Counted from the stretch's first letter, positions 16,408-25,008 are shown. The stretch is DNA of 64,000 bases from Pseudarthrobacter sp. NIBRBAC000502772 (GCF_006517235.1 NZ_CP041188.1:2852001-2916000), one strand, 5' to 3'. The notes: generated by a model not told the origin, from the sequence alone. Made by a program: numbers and translations.

Positions 16408-17163
16408 ATGCCGGTGTGGCTTCAGGCGTTGATGTGGGGAGCCGTGGCCGGTGCCGCCCTGGTGCTGGGGGCCGCCGCGTCGTGGAAATGGGTCATTCCG
16501 TCCAAACTGGTCTCCTCGATCATGTCCTTTGGGGCGGGCGTGCTGATTTCGGCACTGGCGTTCGAGCTCGTCGCCGAAGCGGTTGATGGCGGGGGCCTGT
16601 GGCCCACCGTGACCGGATTCCTGGCCGGCTCCGTGGTCTACGTGGGTGCGAACACGCTCCTCACCCGGGCCGGCGCAAAACACCGCAAACGCTCAGGCGG
16701 CCAGCAACCGTCGGAGCAGGACAGCCCGGGCAGCGGCACGGCCATCGCCTTCGGCGCCCTCCTCGACGGGATCCCGGAGTCGATAGTGCTCGGCGTCGGA
16801 CTCGTCACGGCGGGATCGGTCAGTCCGGCCATGCTTGCGGCTGTCTTCATTTCCAACGTTCCCGAGGGTCTTTCCGGAACTGCCGGGATGAAGAAGGCAG
16901 GACGCAGTACCGGCTACATTTTTGGAGTGTGGGGAGGCATAGCCGTCATGTGCGGGTTCGCCTCACTGCTCGGGTACGTGGCGCTGGAGAACGCTCCGGA
17001 CGCCGTCATCGCCTTCATTACCGCGATCGCGGCGGGCGGGATCCTGGCGATGCTCGCCGACACCATGATCCCCGAGGCGTTCGAAGAGCACCACAACCTC
17101 ACCGGACTGACCGCGTCCGTCGGGTTCCTGACGGCCTTCACAGTCCACCAGCTCGCGGGGTGA
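16408..17163 (+). CDS. ZIP-like metal transporter
   Basis: This 251-residue membrane protein has about eight hydrophobic segments and the overall pattern of the ZIP (SLC39/ZupT-like) family. A hydrophilic loop (KHRKRSGGQQPSEQDSPG) separates the first three helices from the rest. Helix 4 contains FGALLDGIPESIVLG and helix 5 contains FISNVPEGLSG. These correspond to the metal-site helices, though the usual HNxPEG histidine of helix 4 is replaced (LDGIPES). The metal is unknown and transport might differ from canonical zinc/iron ZIPs. The ATG at 16408 follows GAAAGG. It is convergent, with only 20 bases between stops, with the deleted permease gene. Confidence 0.8.
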   Translation: MPVWLQALMWGAVAGAALVLGAAASWKWVIPSKLVSSIMSFGAGVLISALAFELVAEAVDGGGLWPTVTGFLAGSVVYVGANTLLTRAGAKHRKRSGGQQPSEQDSPGSGTAIAFGALLDGIPESIVLGVGLVTAGSVSPAMLAAVFISNVPEGLSGTAGMKKAGRSTGYIFGVWGGIAVMCGFASLLGYVALENAPDAVIAFITAIAAGGILAMLADTMIPEAFEEHHNLTGLTASVGFLTAFTVHQLAG

Positions 17164-17183
17164 CGTCCCGCCGTCGTCAACGG

Positions 17184-18235
17184 TCAGCCCACGTGCACCC
17201 ACGGCCGCTTGGTGACATCCGGTTCGGCTTCGCGGAGGATCTCGCGCGTCACGGGGGCGATCTCGCCTTCGCCCAGCACCAGGAAGCGCAGGAGGTTCAC
17301 GGCAGGATTTCCTTCGGTCCAGCGGAAGTAGACGTGCGGCATCAGCCCGGTCACATCGCGGATGTGCAGGAGCACCGAGGCGATGGTGTTGGGCACAACC
17401 GGTCCGTGGACTTCCAGGACGGCGAACCCGTGCCGCACCACACCCCGGACCTCCAGGGCCGTCTCGAAGTCGGAGGAATCGTCCACAGTGACTTCCAGGA
17501 ACAGCGGCCGGTAATCAGACGGGAAATGGCTTGCTTCGGTGGATGAGGCCAGTTTCTGCCGGTAAGCGTCCGCCGACTGGCGGAGCGGCTCGTGGGCGAT
17601 AATCCCGATCGGCCCGCTCAGGTTCTCCGCCATGAACTCCAGGGCCTGCGTGTCCAGCCGGACGTGCGTGGCGTGCAGTTCGAAGGACCGCAGCACCCTC
17701 GAGAGCAGCGAGATGCTGATGATCCCCAGGATGAAGAAGCCGGCAATCCGGATGCCTTCGGGACGTTCAAAGATATTGGCGACCGTTGTGTAGACAAACA
17801 GCATCGTGATGATGCCAAAGCCGATGGTCCGCTTGCGCTGCTGAAGCCGGCGGGCCGAGAGTGTCACGGCCACTGCAGCCGAGGTCATCAGTACCAGGAC
17901 GCCGGTGGCGTACGCCCCGCCTTGGGCATCGACGTCGGCCTCAAACAGCCAGGTGATCAGGAACCCGATCAGCGTGAAGACAAGCACTAGCGGCCGGCAC
18001 CGGCCGCGAGCGCCGCGATGGCCGGCTGGTAGCCCAGCGTGGAGAAGTAGTCCACGCCGGTCAGGCACATCACCTGCCACCAGTGGTGCTTCTTTTGTTT
18101 GTCCGCGAGCCCGCCCGGCCCCTGATGGGTGCCCTTGGCATCCTCCAATCCATGCAGCAGCCAACTGCCAAGGGCCGCCTTCCGCGTCGCACGGAGTGCC
18201 GAGGGATCGGCAGGGGGTCTGCTCATGGTGGTCAT
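17184..18235 (-). pseudogene. APC-type permease with large internal deletion
   Basis: Two pieces of one membrane transporter lie in different frames. The N-terminal 82 residues (18235 to about 17990) contain [20 protein letters not shown], the start of a large APC-superfamily amino-acid/potassium-type permease. They run into a stop just after [10 protein letters not shown]. The C-terminal part picks up in another frame at about 18000 with [20 protein letters not shown] and continues through membrane helices and a soluble tail to the stop at 17184. As I recall the family, intact members are near 650 residues, so roughly 300 residues (most helices) are missing. The junction lies in gccggtgccggcc, short direct repeats that could have mediated the deletion. 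Loss of function is near certain. Confidence 0.8.
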
Positions 18236-18412
18236 GGGAGCCTTTCAGCCCCGGCATAGCACCGCGGGCACAGCCGAATCTAGTACTGCCCACTCGCCCT
18301 GGAGCCGGATTCGGGCGGATCTTGACGCATCCTTAACGTCCGTATGACCAAAGCCACCAACCCCGGGAAAGGCCCGCACGGGACGCGGGGATCCGGGTGG
18401 GAGAATGGCGGC

Positions 18413-20365
18413 ATGGCACGGGAACGGATAGTCATTGGCCTCAACGGCAGCGATGACGCAGAACTGCTCATCCGGCGCGCCGCCAGGATTCTCGAAAGGA
18501 CCGACGGCGGCGAGCTGGTGGGCGTCCACGTCCGCACCACGGGGGGTACCGCGGGCGAGTCTCCCCAGGTTTTGGAGGCACAGCGGCGGCTGGTCAAAGA
18601 CCTGGGCGGGACCTACCACACCGTTTCCGCGACGGATCCGGCCCGGGCCCTGCTCGATTACGCCCGCAAGTCCAGTGCCACCCATATTGTTGTGGGGCAG
18701 TCCCGCCGCGGACCGCTTGCCGGTGTGCTGGCAGGGTTGCTCGCCGGCGGCACCGTGGAAGCCCGGGTGGTCCGCGGTGCGGGCGACGTTGATGTCCAGG
18801 TAGTTCCCCGCGTCCCGCCCCAGCGGAACGCACCACGCCGGCGGCCTGACCTGGGCCGCACCAGGGTTGCCATTGGCTTTGCGCTCGCAGCAGCCCTGCC
18901 CGCCCTGCTGCAGCTGATGCTCGCAGCCTTCGACCACAGCGTTGCCACCGCCGTCCTGATCCAGCTTGCCGGCGCCGTTGCGGTGGCGCTGGTGGGCGGG
19001 TTATGGCCTGCCGTGGTCGGCGCGCTGTGGAGCAGCGTGCTGGTGAACTACTTTTCCACGCCGCCCCTGGGGGACCTGGCGATCAGTGATCCCCAGGACC
19101 TCCTCTCCCTGGCCGTTTTTGTGGGAGTGTCGGTGGCGGTCGCCGGGGTGGTGGACGGGTCTGCCCGCCGGTCCAAGGAGGCTGCCCGCGCGCAGGCGGA
19201 GGCGGCGACGCTGGGCGACCTCGCTCTGGGTGCCTCCCGTTCGGAGGACACCCTGGACGGGATCCTGGCGGAGGCCCTGGACGTTTTTGGTGCCACCGGT
19301 GCCGGCGTGTACAGCAGCCGGGAGGGCACAGCGCAAGGTTCGGGTCCGACGTCGAGACCCTCCGGAGTCCGCGGCGCAGACGGCGGGATCTGGTCGCTCG
19401 TGGCCGGCGCGGGGGATATCCCCGGGTGGGAGCATGGCATCACCGGACTGCCGGGCAGCACCGCGGAACCGGTCGACGCCGACACCCGGCTCGTGCTGTT
19501 CGGCCGGGAGGAGCCGGCAGTGGAAAGCCGGTTGCTGGGTGCGTTTGCGGTCCACGTGAAAGCCCAGCTGGAACGCCGCCAGCTGGCCGTCAGCCGGCGC
19601 GAGGTGCTGCGGCTGGCCGAAGGGAACTCCATGCGCACGGCGATCCTGCGGGCGGTGTCCCACGACCTGCGGACGCCCCTGGCGGGGATCAAGCTCGCCG
19701 CCGGTGGCTTGCTGCAGCGGACCGTCACCTATACGCCCGCGGAAGAACGGGAGCTGCTGGAAACCATTGACGAATGCACGGACCGGCTGGACCAGCTGGT
19801 GGGAAACCTCTTGGACATGTCAAGGATCACCGCCGATTCCGTCCGGCCGCTGCTGGGACCCGTGCGGTGGAGCGAGGTTGTTGCCCCGGCCCTGCGCGGG
19901 CTCCCGGACGGTACAGTCCGGGTGGAGCTGCCCGCCAACATGCCCACAGTGGAAGCCGACCCGGTGCTGCTGGACCGCGTGATCGCGAACATTGTGGAAA
20001 ACGCCGTCAAATACGCGCCGGGTTCGGGGATCACCATCACCGGCACGTCCGACGGCATGGGGGCAGCCACGCTGGATGGCTATCCGTCCGGCGAACTGCG
20101 GATCATCGATCACGGCGCCGGTGTGCCCGCCGGGAAGGTGCTGGAGATGTTCCAGCCGTTCCAGCGGCTCCACGACCGGCCCCAGGCCACCGGAGTGGGA
20201 CTTGGCCTGGCCGTCGCCGACGGGTTCGTCAGGGCCATGGGCGGCACGCTGACTGCACAGGAAACTCCCGGCGGCGGGCTGACCATGGTGATCAGGCTGG
20301 CCCTTTCCACCGGCTCGCCGGGTGCGCGCCACGCGGCCGGCCAGCCGCGGCAGGAGGCCATATGA
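18413..20365 (+). CDS. KdpD-like sensor histidine kinase lacking the KdpD N-terminal domain
   Basis: This is a 650-residue sensor kinase. Residues 1-140 form a universal-stress-protein-like domain (IVIGLNGSDDAELLIRRA, then THIVVGQSRRGPL). The next 100 residues hold three or four membrane helices of the DUF4118 type. A GAF-like linker follows, then the phospho-acceptor motif SHDLRTPLAGIK with His417, then ATPase motifs NIVENAVKYAPGSG and GVGLGLAVADGFV. KdpD normally starts with a Walker-type sensor domain that is absent here. KdpD homologues respond to potassium or turgor. The ATG at 18413 sits seven bases after GAGAAT. It overlaps the response-regulator gene by ATGA and is divergent from the deleted permease, its likely former target. 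Confidence 0.88.
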   Translation: MARERIVIGLNGSDDAELLIRRAARILERTDGGELVGVHVRTTGGTAGESPQVLEAQRRLVKDLGGTYHTVSATDPARALLDYARKSSATHIVVGQSRRGPLAGVLAGLLAGGTVEARVVRGAGDVDVQVVPRVPPQRNAPRRRPDLGRTRVAIGFALAAALPALLQLMLAAFDHSVATAVLIQLAGAVAVALVGGLWPAVVGALWSSVLVNYFSTPPLGDLAISDPQDLLSLAVFVGVSVAVAGVVDGSARRSKEAARAQAEAATLGDLALGASRSEDTLDGILAEALDVFGATGAGVYSSREGTAQGSGPTSRPSGVRGADGGIWSLVAGAGDIPGWEHGITGLPGSTAEPVDADTRLVLFGREEPAVESRLLGAFAVHVKAQLERRQLAVSRREVLRLAEGNSMRTAILRAVSHDLRTPLAGIKLAAGGLLQRTVTYTPAEERELLETIDECTDRLDQLVGNLLDMSRITADSVRPLLGPVRWSEVVAPALRGLPDGTVRVELPANMPTVEADPVLLDRVIANIVENAVKYAPGSGITITGTSDGMGAATLDGYPSGELRIIDHGAGVPAGKVLEMFQPFQRLHDRPQATGVGLGLAVADGFVRAMGGTLTAQETPGGGLTMVIRLALSTGSPGARHAAGQPRQEAI

Positions 20366-21081
20366 ACACGGACCAGGCTGATTCTTCCGGCACGCAGGGC
20401 GGCCGCCGTACCAGTGTGCTGGTTGTCGACGACGATCCCCACCTGTTGAAGGCACTCCGGATCACGCTCCAGGCCCACGGCTACGCCGTGGAGTCAGCGT
20501 CCGACGGCGGCACGGCCTTGCGTGCCGCTTCCCACCGTCCGCCGGACGTGATCATCCTGGACCTCGGACTGCCGGACCTGGATGGAGCGGAAGTCCTGCG
20601 GGAACTCCGTCGGTGGAGCAACCTGCCCGTACTGGTGCTGTCCGCACGCCACGGCTCATCGGACAAAGTCGACGCCCTGGATGCGGGTGCGGATGATTAC
20701 ATCACCAAGCCGTTCGGACTCGATGAGCTGTTGGCCCGACTGCGGGCGCTCCTGCGCCGCGTTCCGGATCCGGCGTCGGTACCCACGGTGGCCGCTACCT
20801 CCTTCACCGTGGACTTGGCCCAGCGGCAGGTCACGAGGGACGGGGACGTTGTCCGGCTGACGCCGACCGAATGGAACATCCTGGAACTGCTGGTCCGGAA
20901 CCCTGCCCGGCTGGTGACCCAGCAGCAGCTGCTGTTGGACGTCTGGGGACCGGCCTACCAGACGGAAGCCAACTACCTGCGTGTGTACATGGCCCAGTTG
21001 CGGCGGAAGCTGGAGGTCGATCCCGGGAAACCCCGCCATCTCCTCACCGAACCTGGTGTGGGATACCGCTTTATGCCCTGA
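20362..21081 (+). CDS. KdpE-like response regulator (OmpR family)
   Basis: This is a 239-residue two-domain response regulator. The receiver domain carries VVDDDPHLL acidic residues, the phospho-acceptor Asp67 in IILDLGLPDLDG, a switch Ser in VLSARHG and the lysine in YITKPFG. The winged-helix DNA-binding domain includes LTPTEWNILELLVRNPARLVTQ, the recognition helix region YLRVYMAQLRRKLE and the end PGVGYRFMP. It is translationally coupled to the kinase gene by an ATGA overlap with AGGAGG just before. It presumably activates or represses transport genes once phosphorylated by the adjacent kinase. Its targets cannot be read from the window. Confidence 0.92.
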   Translation: MNTDQADSSGTQGGRRTSVLVVDDDPHLLKALRITLQAHGYAVESASDGGTALRAASHRPPDVIILDLGLPDLDGAEVLRELRRWSNLPVLVLSARHGSSDKVDALDAGADDYITKPFGLDELLARLRALLRRVPDPASVPTVAATSFTVDLAQRQVTRDGDVVRLTPTEWNILELLVRNPARLVTQQQLLLDVWGPAYQTEANYLRVYMAQLRRKLEVDPGKPRHLLTEPGVGYRFMP

Positions 21082-21192
21082 AAACTGCGGGGCATCAGGT
21101 TGCCGTGAACCCCTATGAAGGCGGCGGGAAGTGCGGCAGGATGTTGACTGTTCCGAATCCGAATCCGTTCTGTACTTCAAGGAGAACCGGCC

Positions 21193-21624
21193 ATGCCAAC
21201 GACGCTCAACCCCTACCTTGGCTTCCGCGAGAACGCCCGCGAGGCGATGACCTTCTACCAGTCCGTCTTCGGCGGCGACCTGGCCCTCAGCACGTTCGGG
21301 GAGTTTCACGCCAGCGAAGATCCGGCGGAAGCCGACAAAATCATGCACGGCATGCTGACCTCCAGCAACGGCCTGGTCCTGATGGGGGCGGACACGCCGA
21401 ACGGTATGGACCTCGCGACCGGCAGCTCCATTTCGGTTTCGCTCAGCGGCGACGACGAAGCCGAACTGCGCGGCTATTGGGAAAAGCTGTCCGCCGACGG
21501 CGGCACGGTCACCGTTCCCCTGGAACCGGCGCCCTGGGGCGATATCTTCGGTATGTGCACCGACAAGTTCGGCACCGCCTGGCTGGTCAACGTCAACAAC
21601 CCCCAGGCCGCTCCCGCGTCCTAG
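21193..21624 (+). CDS. VOC family (PhnB/glyoxalase-like) protein
   Basis: This 143-residue protein has the vicinal-oxygen-chelate fold in its PhnB-like form. The N-terminus reads NPYLGFRENAREAMTFYQSVFGG. A ESPAD-like central segment (EDPAEADKIMHGML) follows, and the end is APWGDIFGMCTDKFGTAWLVN. Members are cytoplasmic and of largely unknown reaction, sometimes involved in antibiotic or metabolite modification. The ATG at 21193 follows AAGGAG. A TTGACT at 21142-21147 could be a -35 element. It is probably a single-gene transcript ending at the hairpin at 21712-21748. Confidence 0.87.
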   Translation: MPTTLNPYLGFRENAREAMTFYQSVFGGDLALSTFGEFHASEDPAEADKIMHGMLTSSNGLVLMGADTPNGMDLATGSSISVSLSGDDEAELRGYWEKLSADGGTVTVPLEPAPWGDIFGMCTDKFGTAWLVNVNNPQAAPAS

Positions 21625-21711
21625 GCTCCCACGTCAAACCAGGGCATAGAACGACGGACCGAAGGCCTTCTCTGCCTAGGAGACACCGCTTATCCGCGAG
21701 TCCTTGAGCAA

Positions 21712-21748
21712 GGGCTGCACGCAATGCAACCATTGATGCGTGCAGCCC
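21712..21748 (+). terminator. 12-bp perfect hairpin, probable terminator
   Basis: gggctgcacgca (21712-21723) pairs perfectly with tgcgtgcagccc (21737-21748) around a 13-base loop. There is no clear U-run. It lies between the VOC gene and the HAD gene, both on the plus strand, so it probably ends the VOC transcript. Confidence 0.6.
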
Positions 21749-21799
21749 CGCAATCATTTAGGGGCCGCTCCGGGCTTGCCGGCCTGACCGGGAGCGGCA

Positions 21800-22315
21800 G
21801 TGCGGAACGTCACCCTGTACCTGGACGTCGACGGCGTCGTTTGCCCGTTCGGAGCAACGGGCAAGACGCCATGGGGTTCCGGCTGGATACTTGCGAACGC
21901 CGGCGTGCTCGAAGTGGCGTATGCGGGCCAGCTGGTTGACGGGCTGAACTGGCTTTCCCGGTTGCCTGGAGTCCGGTGCGTGTGGCTCACCAGCTGGGAG
22001 GAGATGGCCGCGGAATACTTGTGCCCCGCCATCGGACTTGCAGGCGGCCACTGGCCCTGCCTGACAGCGGATGGTGCCGGAACGGGGGAGGGGTGGTGGA
22101 AGCTTGCCGCCCTCCAGGAGGACCTGGTGGCCAACGCCCCGGATGGCATCGTGTGGATTGACGATCAGCTCCGCTATGAACAGGAAGCATTAGCGTGGGC
22201 CGGATTCCTGGGCCCACGCATCCTCACGGTGTCGCCCGATCCGCGCCGGGGAATCTCTCCCGCCGAACTGGCCGCCATCGGTGCGTTTGTCACGGAGCAT
22301 CTGTTTTTGACCTGA
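21800..22315 (+). CDS. HAD-like protein (171 aa)
   Basis: This is a small HAD-superfamily-like protein without a cap domain. LYLDVDGVVCPFG near the N-terminus gives the DxDG nucleophile pair, LTSWEEMAAEY gives the Ser/Thr motif II, and VWIDDQLRYEQEA gives the acidic motif. It resembles HAD domains described in Swiss-army-knife RNA-repair proteins, but here it stands alone with no ligase or other partner. The GTG at 21800 follows GGGAG. Substrate and role are unknown; hydrolysis of a phosphate on a small molecule or nucleic-acid end is an inference. Confidence 0.75.
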   Translation: MRNVTLYLDVDGVVCPFGATGKTPWGSGWILANAGVLEVAYAGQLVDGLNWLSRLPGVRCVWLTSWEEMAAEYLCPAIGLAGGHWPCLTADGAGTGEGWWKLAALQEDLVANAPDGIVWIDDQLRYEQEALAWAGFLGPRILTVSPDPRRGISPAELAAIGAFVTEHLFLT

Positions 22316-22462
22316 TGCCCGGGACGCGTACGATCGATAGGGTTTCGCGCCGGTTCTGTTAACTCCACAGGTCATTTCACATGAACTGCAGGTGAATAAT
22401 GTGTTGCAGGGCACGGCGGGTAGCGGAACTGCTGAACGTCGACTCTGCAGATTGGGCAACAG

Positions 22463-23680
22463 GTGGATATCACCTTTATGGTGGCGCTGGTCATCGGACT
22501 GGCATTATTTTTCGACTTCACAAATGGATTCCATGACACCGCGAATGCGATGGCTACGCCCATCGCCACCGGTGCCATTAAACCGAAGACCGCTGTGACG
22601 CTCGCCGCAATCCTGAACCTGGTCGGTGCCTTCCTCTCGACGGAAGTGGCCAAAACAGTCTCCGGCGGCATCATCCGGGAAGGCTCCGACGGTGTCCAGA
22701 TCACGCCGGACATTATTTTCGCCGGCCTTATGGGTGCCATCCTCTGGAACATGATCACCTGGCTCAAGGGACTGCCGTCGAGCTCATCCCATGCACTCTT
22801 CGGCGGGCTGATCGGCGCGGCCATCGCCGGCATCGGGTTCAATTCCGTGAACCTGGAAACCCTGCTGCAGAAGGTCATCCTGCCCGCCATTTTCGCCCCG
22901 CTCATTGCCGGCCTTGTGGCGTACCTCTGCACGCGGCTCGCGTATGCCTTGACGTCCCGGCACGATCCTGAAACCGGCAGCAAGCTGACGCAGAAGCGGG
23001 GCGGGTTCCGCACCGGCCAGATCTTCACGTCCAGCCTCGTGGCGCTGGCCCACGGAACCAACGATGCACAAAAGACCATGGGCATCATCACCCTGGTGCT
23101 GATTTCCGCCGGCACCCAGTCCCCGGGTTCGGGCCCGCAGTTCTGGGTCATCACGGCATGCGCCCTGGCCATCGCCGTCGGCACCTACGCAGGTGGCTGG
23201 CGCATCATCCGGACCATGGGTTCCGGGCTCACCGAGGTCAAGCCTGCCCAGGGATTCGCAGCCGAGACCAGCACCGCCTCTGCCATCCTTGCGTCTTCCC
23301 ACCTGGGTTTCGCCCTGTCCACTACCCAGGTGGCGTCCGGGTCCGTCATCGGGTCCGGAATGGGCCGTAAGGGCACCACGGTGCGCTGGAACATGGTGGG
23401 CAAGATCGCCCTGGGCTGGCTGTTTACACTTCCCGCCGCCGGCGTTGTGGGCGCGCTGACCGCGCTGCTCGTGAAGACCGGCGTGGTGGGTGTGGTGATT
23501 GCCGCCGTCGCCGGCACCGCCGCGGTGCTGTTTATGTTCGCCTACTCCCGCAAGTCCGCGGTGGGCCACCACAACGCCGTGGAAGTCGAAGAAGCGGGCC
23601 AGGCCGTCCGCTTTGCTAAGAAGAAAGCCTTCGCCCGGGCCCGCGCCAAGGCGAACCAGCACAAGGATGTTCAGCGATGA
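22463..23680 (+). CDS. pit: low-affinity inorganic phosphate transporter (Pit family)
   Basis: This is a 405-residue membrane protein with about ten helices. The Pit signature FFDFTNGFHDTANAMATPIATGA lies near the N-terminus and is repeated in the second half as LVALAHGTNDAQKTMGII. GLPSSSSHALFGGLIGA is the matching inner motif. These proteins take up phosphate, often as a metal complex, with protons or cations. The C-terminal tail is basic. The GTG at 22463 is the start of the conserved domain and has no strong ribosome-binding site. The stop overlaps the next gene by ATGA. The upstream 147 bases contain an AATAAT possible -10 element and imperfect direct repeats that could be regulatory. Confidence 0.92.
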   Translation: MDITFMVALVIGLALFFDFTNGFHDTANAMATPIATGAIKPKTAVTLAAILNLVGAFLSTEVAKTVSGGIIREGSDGVQITPDIIFAGLMGAILWNMITWLKGLPSSSSHALFGGLIGAAIAGIGFNSVNLETLLQKVILPAIFAPLIAGLVAYLCTRLAYALTSRHDPETGSKLTQKRGGFRTGQIFTSSLVALAHGTNDAQKTMGIITLVLISAGTQSPGSGPQFWVITACALAIAVGTYAGGWRIIRTMGSGLTEVKPAQGFAAETSTASAILASSHLGFALSTTQVASGSVIGSGMGRKGTTVRWNMVGKIALGWLFTLPAAGVVGALTALLVKTGVVGVVIAAVAGTAAVLFMFAYSRKSAVGHHNAVEVEEAGQAVRFAKKKAFARARAKANQHKDVQR

Positions 23681-23898
23681 AGTGGTTGGAACTCTTGACA
23701 GTGGCAGGTGCCACCCTGGTGTCCGCAGTAACGGTTGTGGTCCTGTATTCGCTGGGCGTGCGGCTGACGGCCATCGCCGGTGACGCCCGGCAGGCCTCAC
23801 CCCGCGCCAAACGCTACTTCGCCTACGCCTGCTTTGGCCTCTGCGGCATGGCTGTGATGTTCGGGCTGTACCTGATCATTCCTTACTTCAGCAAGTAG
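23677..23898 (+). CDS. small two-helix membrane protein coupled to pit
   Basis: This is a 73-residue protein with two hydrophobic helices (about residues 7-30 and 48-70) separated by a short basic loop (RQASPRAKRYFAYA). The ATG overlaps the pit stop codon (ATGA), so the two are translated together. I do not recognise a named family. Position and topology suggest an accessory or stabilising subunit of the phosphate transporter, which is inference only. Confidence 0.82.
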   Translation: MKWLELLTVAGATLVSAVTVVVLYSLGVRLTAIAGDARQASPRAKRYFAYACFGLCGMAVMFGLYLIIPYFSK

Positions 23899-23925
23899 CC
23901 CTTCAGCCCGTCCACACCGCAGGGC

Positions 23926-23931
23926 TACTCT
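23926..23931 (+). promoter_or_regulatory. candidate -10 element of the DHFR-like gene
   Basis: TACTCT ends seven bases before the ATG at 23938 and no ribosome-binding site lies between, consistent with a leaderless message. Confidence 0.4.
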
Positions 23932-23937
23932 GGTTCC

Positions 23938-24495
23938 ATGTCCAGGATCCAGTATTTTGTCGCGGCCTCCATCGACGGGTTCATCGCCACAACGAAGGAT
24001 GATCTCGCCTGGCTTCTTGAGTTCGACGGCTTCGAGGGCGGCAAGGAAAGCTACGAAACCTTCATGGCCGGCGTCGGCTGCATTGTTATGGGCGGCGAGA
24101 CGTATGCATGGCTGATGGAGCACGAACCCGGCAACTGGCCGTACCCTTCCACACCCTGCTATGTGTTTACCCGGCACGAGCACGTTGCCCCGGCCGGCAC
24201 GGACATCACGTTCGTCCGCGGACCCGTCGAGGAGTTCATCCAGGATTTCAGGGACCACGCCGGCGGCTTGAACGTCTGGGTGGTGGGCGGCGGCAACCTC
24301 GCTGCGCAGTTCGCCAACGCGGGACTGCTGGATGACCTCATCCTTTCTGTCATCCCCGTGGTCCTGGGCGACGGCAAACGGCTGCTGCCATTGGAGGGCC
24401 CGACGTCGCCACTTGAGTTGACGGCGTCCCGCACCTTGGGACGGGGCATAGTGGAGCTCCGCTACACCCTCACCTCCCCGGACCCGGCCGGTTAG
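23938..24495 (+). CDS. dihydrofolate reductase / RibD C-terminal family protein
   Basis: This 185-residue protein has the DHFR/RibD-C fold. FVAASIDGFIATTKDDLAWL is the typical N-terminal strand-loop. YETFMAGVGCIVMGGETYAW and LNVWVVGGGNLAAQF form the NADPH-binding strands. It ends with LGRGIVELRYTL. Members reduce pterins, flavin precursors or unknown substrates; this branch (YyaP/YwjB type) is not the main folate enzyme. It is convergent with the thioesterase gene with 20 bases between stops. Confidence 0.85.
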   Translation: MSRIQYFVAASIDGFIATTKDDLAWLLEFDGFEGGKESYETFMAGVGCIVMGGETYAWLMEHEPGNWPYPSTPCYVFTRHEHVAPAGTDITFVRGPVEEFIQDFRDHAGGLNVWVVGGGNLAAQFANAGLLDDLILSVIPVVLGDGKRLLPLEGPTSPLELTASRTLGRGIVELRYTLTSPDPAG

Positions 24496-24515
24496 GAGCT
24501 TCCCGCCTGAGGCGC

Positions 24516-24989
24516 TTAGGCCACCGCGGACCCGTTGTCCCGCAGCATGTTGGTGATGCGTGCGGTGGAGAGGCGGCGGCCTTGTTCGTCGGTCATCACG
24601 ATTTCATGCGTTGTCAGTGTCCGGCCCAGGTGGATCGCGGTGCACGTACCTGTCACGGTGCCCGCGGCGATTGCACGGTGGTGGGTGGCGCTCACTTCGA
24701 TGCCCAGGGCGTGCCTGCCTGCGCCTGCGTGCATCCCGGCGGCGAAGGATCCCAAGGTTTCGGCCAGCACCACATGGGCGCCGCCGTGCAGGATGCCTGC
24801 CACCTGGGTGTTCCCTTCCACCGGCATGGTGGCCACCGTTCGTTCCGGGCTCATCTCGAGGAAGTGGATCCCCATCTTCACCACCAGGGCACCGATGCCC
24901 AGGCTGCCGAGCCAGTCGTGGAGGTGCGCCGGGATGCCTGCTGTGACCAATTCCTCAGTGAAGGGCCCGGGCGTGAAATTGTCCATCAT
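24516..24989 (-). CDS. hotdog-fold thioesterase (PaaI/MenI type)
   Basis: This is a 157-residue hotdog thioesterase. The conserved HGGAHVVLAETLGSFAA segment (the family's HGG..A.LAE) holds the catalytic acidic residue, and VSATHHRAIAAGTVTG matches the substrate-binding strand. It would hydrolyse acyl- or aryl-CoA esters, such as DHNA-CoA in menaquinone synthesis or phenylacetyl-CoA-type compounds; which one is not determinable. Two adjacent ATGs (24989 and 24986) are possible starts. It is divergent from polA with about 19 bases between starts, an arrangement often seen in actinobacteria. Confidence 0.87.
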   Translation of the reverse strand: MMDNFTPGPFTEELVTAGIPAHLHDWLGSLGIGALVVKMGIHFLEMSPERTVATMPVEGNTQVAGILHGGAHVVLAETLGSFAAGMHAGAGRHALGIEVSATHHRAIAAGTVTGTCTAIHLGRTLTTHEIVMTDEQGRRLSTARITNMLRDNGSAVA

Positions 24990-24995
24990 GGGAAC

Positions 24996-25001
24996 TAGGC
25001 T
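24996..25001 (+). promoter_or_regulatory. candidate -10 element of polA
   Basis: TAGGCT is followed by seven bases and then the GTG at 25009. No ribosome-binding site lies in between. It falls inside the 19-base gap between the divergent thioesterase and polA starts. Confidence 0.4.
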
Positions 25002-25008
25002 GGCACTT

